Assembly: GCA_965203755.1 (NCBI GenBank)
Contig: OZ241910.1
Span: forward strand, 1,178,001 to 1,242,000
Direction: 5' to 3'
DNA: 64,000 bases
Source of the DNA: UBA6055 sp965203755
GTDB taxonomy: Bacteria > Chloroflexota > Anaerolineae > Aggregatilineales > Phototrophicaceae
Within the stretch, counting starts at the first letter, position 1. Every line of letters begins with the position of its first letter. Below the pieces are notes generated by a model. The model was not told the DNA's origin. It saw only the letters and a program-made list of their open reading frames with translations, and ran no database searches. This document shows positions 61,693-64,000 of the stretch, one piece after another. Both the position numbers and the translations under genes were made by a program.

Positions 61693-62014
61693 CGCGGCCT
61701 AAGAGTCGCCTTTCGCATTTTGTTTCGCGGTATACTCATTGAACGCGATTGGGCAATGAGGCGAGGGAAGGATGATGATGATGTTTTTATCATCAAAACG
61801 GCGCGAAAAGGACGGCTTTCAGATAATTGGCGCCGCCGATGCGGTTTATCCAATCAGAAAGGGTTTTTATGGGTCAAAGCGGTTCATTCAGGGCATTCGG
61901 CTTCATCTTGAGTTGTCGTCATTGCGCGGTATCCAGCGCTTTTCGCGCACTGGACCGCCACGTGCTGCCATCTATTGCCAAAAACGGCAGGTCTATTGCC
62001 ACCGATTTGGCGCG
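61693..62014. repeat. Dispersed repeat, copy B
   Basis: 322-bp partner of copy A at 28929-29240, ending at TTTGGCGCG. It contains the same TATACT box (61731-61736) and hairpin (about 61927-61961). Here it continues into a promoter (62040-62069) for a beta-helix gene, so the family probably marks the 5' flank of these genes. Confidence 0.8.
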
Positions 62015-62039
62015 ATTACCTTGGAAATTCAAAAAATCC

Positions 62040-62069
62040 TTGACAAAATCGGATTTCAGAGCATATACT
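62040..62069 (+). promoter_or_regulatory. Strong promoter upstream of beta-helix gene
   Basis: TTGACA (62040-62045) and TATACT (62064-62069) with an 18-base spacer, close to sigma-70 consensus. An AGGAG ribosome site (62090-62094) and ATG at 62104 follow, opening a leader frame that passes through the C14 tract. Confidence 0.7.
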
Positions 62070-62103
62070 TGGGAAGTTTTAGATAAAATAGGAGTGTGAT
62101 GAA

Positions 62104-62198
62104 ATGAACATCTTGAATAATAAGGCCGTGATGAATATAAAAGAAGCCATCCCCAAGCGGGGGCCGGCGGCGCCTGTTAATTCGCCCCCCCCCCCCCC
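62104..62198 (+). promoter_or_regulatory. Leader frame with C14 homopolymer tract
   Basis: From ATG 62104 a frame reads MNILNNKAVMNIKEAIPKRG and reaches a run of 14 C residues at 62185-62198. In the sequenced state it continues out of frame relative to the beta-helix protein. If the run were 13 or 16 C residues the leader and the downstream gene would be one continuous frame. Long C runs slip in replication, so this is a candidate phase switch; it may also be a sequencing artefact. Confidence 0.6.
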
Positions 62199-62221
62199 GA
62201 ATTTTCTTGGAGCACGCCGGC

Positions 62222-63448
62222 ATGGTAAAGAAAACTCTGCTTCTTTGCCTGCTGTTCCTGTTGTGCATCATCGCCTTGCCGGTTCAAAGCCAAACGCCAG
62301 CGCCAACTGTGCCAGCGCGGCTGGACAATCCGACGGCGGCAGACTTGGCGGATACCTGCGGCCTGCCGGCAACTTACGCACGGTTCACTTCAGCCGCCAG
62401 CACAACCACCTTCAACATGACCGCCGACTGCGCTTATCACACCTGGTCATCCCAGGCTACCAGCGCCATCCTGTATTTTGAATCCGGCACCTTCATCATC
62501 AACGGCAACGGACACAGCATCAGCGGACCGCCTCATATCTATCTCATCTATGTAGAGGGCTCCAACACCACCGTCACTCTGAACAATGTCATCATTCAAA
62601 ACCACGCCGGGAACTTTGACACCATTGACGTGCGGGCTGGAGCGACATTTAACGGCAACAACATCATCTTCCGCAACAATATTGGCACCGAGATACTGTG
62701 GGTCACGGGCGCCAACTCGCGAGCCGTTTTGCGGAATGTGCAGTTCCTGAACAACCGCCAGCAAACCCGCACCGGGAGATCCGGGCTGATTGCCATCAAC
62801 GCCGGAGCCGCGATAACCATAACCAACGGCATCTTCCGCGCAAACACGCTCTCCACTGGCGAGACTGCCGTAATCACAGCTGTAGCGAATGGAGCATCGG
62901 TCACACTCAATGGCTGCATGACCTTCGAGAACAATGTCCAGGCAGACGGCAGCACGGCGGCAGATGACAGCGGGGCCCTCACTGGCGTCGGCGCTCCCGC
63001 GACAGTCACCGACAGCAGCACCGGCAGATGTCCGGGAAATTTCAGCTACTGGCTGGCGCTCACGCCGCAAAAGAAGTCCAAGAAAACACCGCGGCCATCG
63101 CCCACGGCGCGGCCGCTGGCGACGACCTGCATTGACCTGCACCAGGCGACCGGCATTGTCGTTCATGCCACTTACGGGCTGGCGAGCGGCGTCCAATGTC
63201 AGCGGCTTGACGGCGGCGGCATCGGCGTGCAGGCGATTGTGGACGGCGGCTTTATTGACGCCGTCGATATCTGGGGCTATGCCGAGCAGGGGGTTGAGGT
63301 CTGCTTCCCGCAGGCGGGCGAACTCTTGTTCTTGGATGCGCGCATGATGCCGCGCGCCGCCGCGCCCTTGGCGTCGCAGATCGTCAACGGCATGACCTGC
63401 GGCGCCATTGAAACGCCGGGATCGATTGTGCTGATGCCGCCCGGCTAG
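62222..63448 (+). CDS. Secreted right-handed beta-helix protein
   Basis: A 408-residue protein from ATG 62222 with signal peptide (KKTLLLCLLFLLCIIALPVQS) and GGAG about 10 bases upstream. Residues about 75-265 are beta-helix turns with Asn-rich corners (for example FNGNNIIFRNN and LRNVQFLNNRQ). A Lys/Pro/Ser/Thr linker leads to the C-terminal module of about 105 residues starting ATTCIDL and ending ETPGSIVLMPPG, nearly identical to that of the gene at 1-936. High identity of the tails and lower identity of the helix parts suggests recombination between family members. Possibly a surface adhesin (inference). Confidence 0.85.
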   Translation: MVKKTLLLCLLFLLCIIALPVQSQTPAPTVPARLDNPTAADLADTCGLPATYARFTSAASTTTFNMTADCAYHTWSSQATSAILYFESGTFIINGNGHSISGPPHIYLIYVEGSNTTVTLNNVIIQNHAGNFDTIDVRAGATFNGNNIIFRNNIGTEILWVTGANSRAVLRNVQFLNNRQQTRTGRSGLIAINAGAAITITNGIFRANTLSTGETAVITAVANGASVTLNGCMTFENNVQADGSTAADDSGALTGVGAPATVTDSSTGRCPGNFSYWLALTPQKKSKKTPRPSPTARPLATTCIDLHQATGIVVHATYGLASGVQCQRLDGGGIGVQAIVDGGFIDAVDIWGYAEQGVEVCFPQAGELLFLDARMMPRAAAPLASQIVNGMTCGAIETPGSIVLMPPG

Positions 63449-63601
63449 GCATATTAAAAAGCGGTGAATTATGGCTGTCTTGGATCATCAAGGCGGCCAT
63501 ATTGATGTGGCGGCTGTGCGCCAATCATCTGAATTGCCCCTTTGGCGCCGCCCATTTTGCCGATAGCATGGACAGCATCAAAACACTCGGCCGGCAGCTG
63601 T
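63449..63601. other. Short intergenic region, no gene seen
   Basis: Between the beta-helix gene and the glycosyltransferase. A 31-codon frame from 63472 is not supported by motif or ribosome site. Confidence 0.4.
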
Positions 63602-64000
63602 ATGATCACGTTAATCGCAACGGTCCTGAACGAGGGCGACAATATCCATCATCTCCTGAATTCAATGAAAAGGCAGACCCGTCAGCCGGACGAGATTGTG
63701 ATTGTGGACGGCGGCAGCCAGGATCATACGTTGGCCATCATGCAGAGTTACAGCGACCAGCTGCCGCTGCGGCTGGTGGCGGCGGAAGGCTGCAATATCA
63801 GCCAGGGGCGCAACCGCGCTATGGCGGCCGCGGCCGGCGATATTATCGCTGTGACCGATGCCGGTGTGCGACTAAGCGACAGCTGGCTGGAAACCATCAC
63901 TCATCCCCTGCTTGAGGATCCTAGTATCAATGGGGTTGGGGGTTTTTTCCGCGCCGACCCGCAGACAGCCTTTGAAGCCGCGCTTGGCGCAGCCACCTTG
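63602..64000 (+). CDS. Family-2 glycosyltransferase, 3' end outside window
   Basis: The frame from ATG 63602 is open to the right edge (133 codons). It starts MITLIATVLNEGDNIHHLL, the typical N-terminus of GT2 enzymes, continues with EIVIVDGGSQDHTLAIM (the first nucleotide-binding Asp), and has DIIAVTDAGVRLSDSWLE, the variant of the DXD region. It transfers a sugar from a nucleotide sugar, probably in polysaccharide or glycolipid synthesis. The rest of the gene lies outside. Confidence 0.88.
   Translation, partial: MITLIATVLNEGDNIHHLLNSMKRQTRQPDEIVIVDGGSQDHTLAIMQSYSDQLPLRLVAAEGCNISQGRNRAMAAAAGDIIAVTDAGVRLSDSWLETITHPLLEDPSINGVGGFFRADPQTAFEAALGAATL

Noticed and set aside
61772..62099. Small proteins encoded by repeat copy B
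   Set aside because: The matching frames in copy A are in different phases because of indels, so the repeat is unlikely to code.
62104..62481. Independent 125-residue protein over the start of the beta-helix gene
   Set aside because: After the C tract the frame runs out of phase through the beta-helix gene with no domain character; only the leader part with its ribosome site is of interest.

Overview
The window (about 57-58% GC by eye) looks like a chromosomal segment of an uncultured Chloroflexota bacterium, probably Anaerolineae-like. This placement is inference. It rests on the mix of a MutL/GlmL-type ASKHA protein with anonymous membrane proteins, a Ser/Thr kinase with a C-terminal 2TM region, LysM and prealbumin-like surface proteins with Pro/Thr-rich linkers, and extracellular beta-helix proteins; no outer-membrane assembly gene was seen. 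No rRNA, tRNA or CRISPR array was found.

Layout. 1-936: 3' part of a secreted beta-helix gene whose paralogue lies at 62222-63448. 994-4885: rsmI, an esterase-fold protein, a GNAT enzyme and a hisC-like aminotransferase. 4911-7736: translation/nucleotide block rpsB-tsf-pyrH with a decayed winged-helix gene in the middle and no frr. 7705-11285: cobalamin transporter btuFCD on the minus strand behind a B12 riboswitch and an intrinsic terminator. 11427-17695: an oxidoreductase pair, a DNA methyltransferase and ftsK. 17914-19886: AT-richer island with an SH3 protein and a second methyltransferase. 19928-30247: peptidase M42, cytochrome P450, ribulokinase, amt, dtd, folC and an MBL-fold hydrolase. 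30249-35872: tight six-gene minus-strand operon of membrane proteins ending in a MutL/GlmL-like ATPase-fold protein. 36010-38110: mscL, flavin reductase-like protein and a glycosyltransferase.

38178-46148 is the main accessory region. It holds a decayed methyltransferase hit by an insertion sequence, a complete BglII-like restriction-modification set with a control protein, remnants of an FAD-oxidase gene, two paralogous small coiled-coil/membrane genes, and a lipoprotein bracketed by a 119-bp duplication of the 5' end of the Rieske gene. 46148-50603 holds the Rieske oxygenase and a kinase followed by two paralogous membrane proteins. 50628-52573 holds a gamma-carbonic-anhydrase-like protein and a methyltransferase fused to an HNH nuclease. 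52843-56967 is a run of exported or surface proteins. 57019-61604 is a Zn/Mn-type ABC transporter behind a DtxR/MntR-like operator, with permeases that carry winged-helix tails and, in one case, a cysteine-rich insertion. The right end has a repeat, a good promoter, a C14 tract and a beta-helix surface gene, then the start of a family-2 glycosyltransferase.

Three themes stand out. DNA modification: four intact methyltransferases plus one dead copy, only one of them beside a separate restriction enzyme gene. Dispersed structured repeats: two families of two copies each, with conserved hairpins. Likely variable surface proteins: beta-helix genes sharing a C-terminal module, one preceded by a long C tract suited to phase variation.
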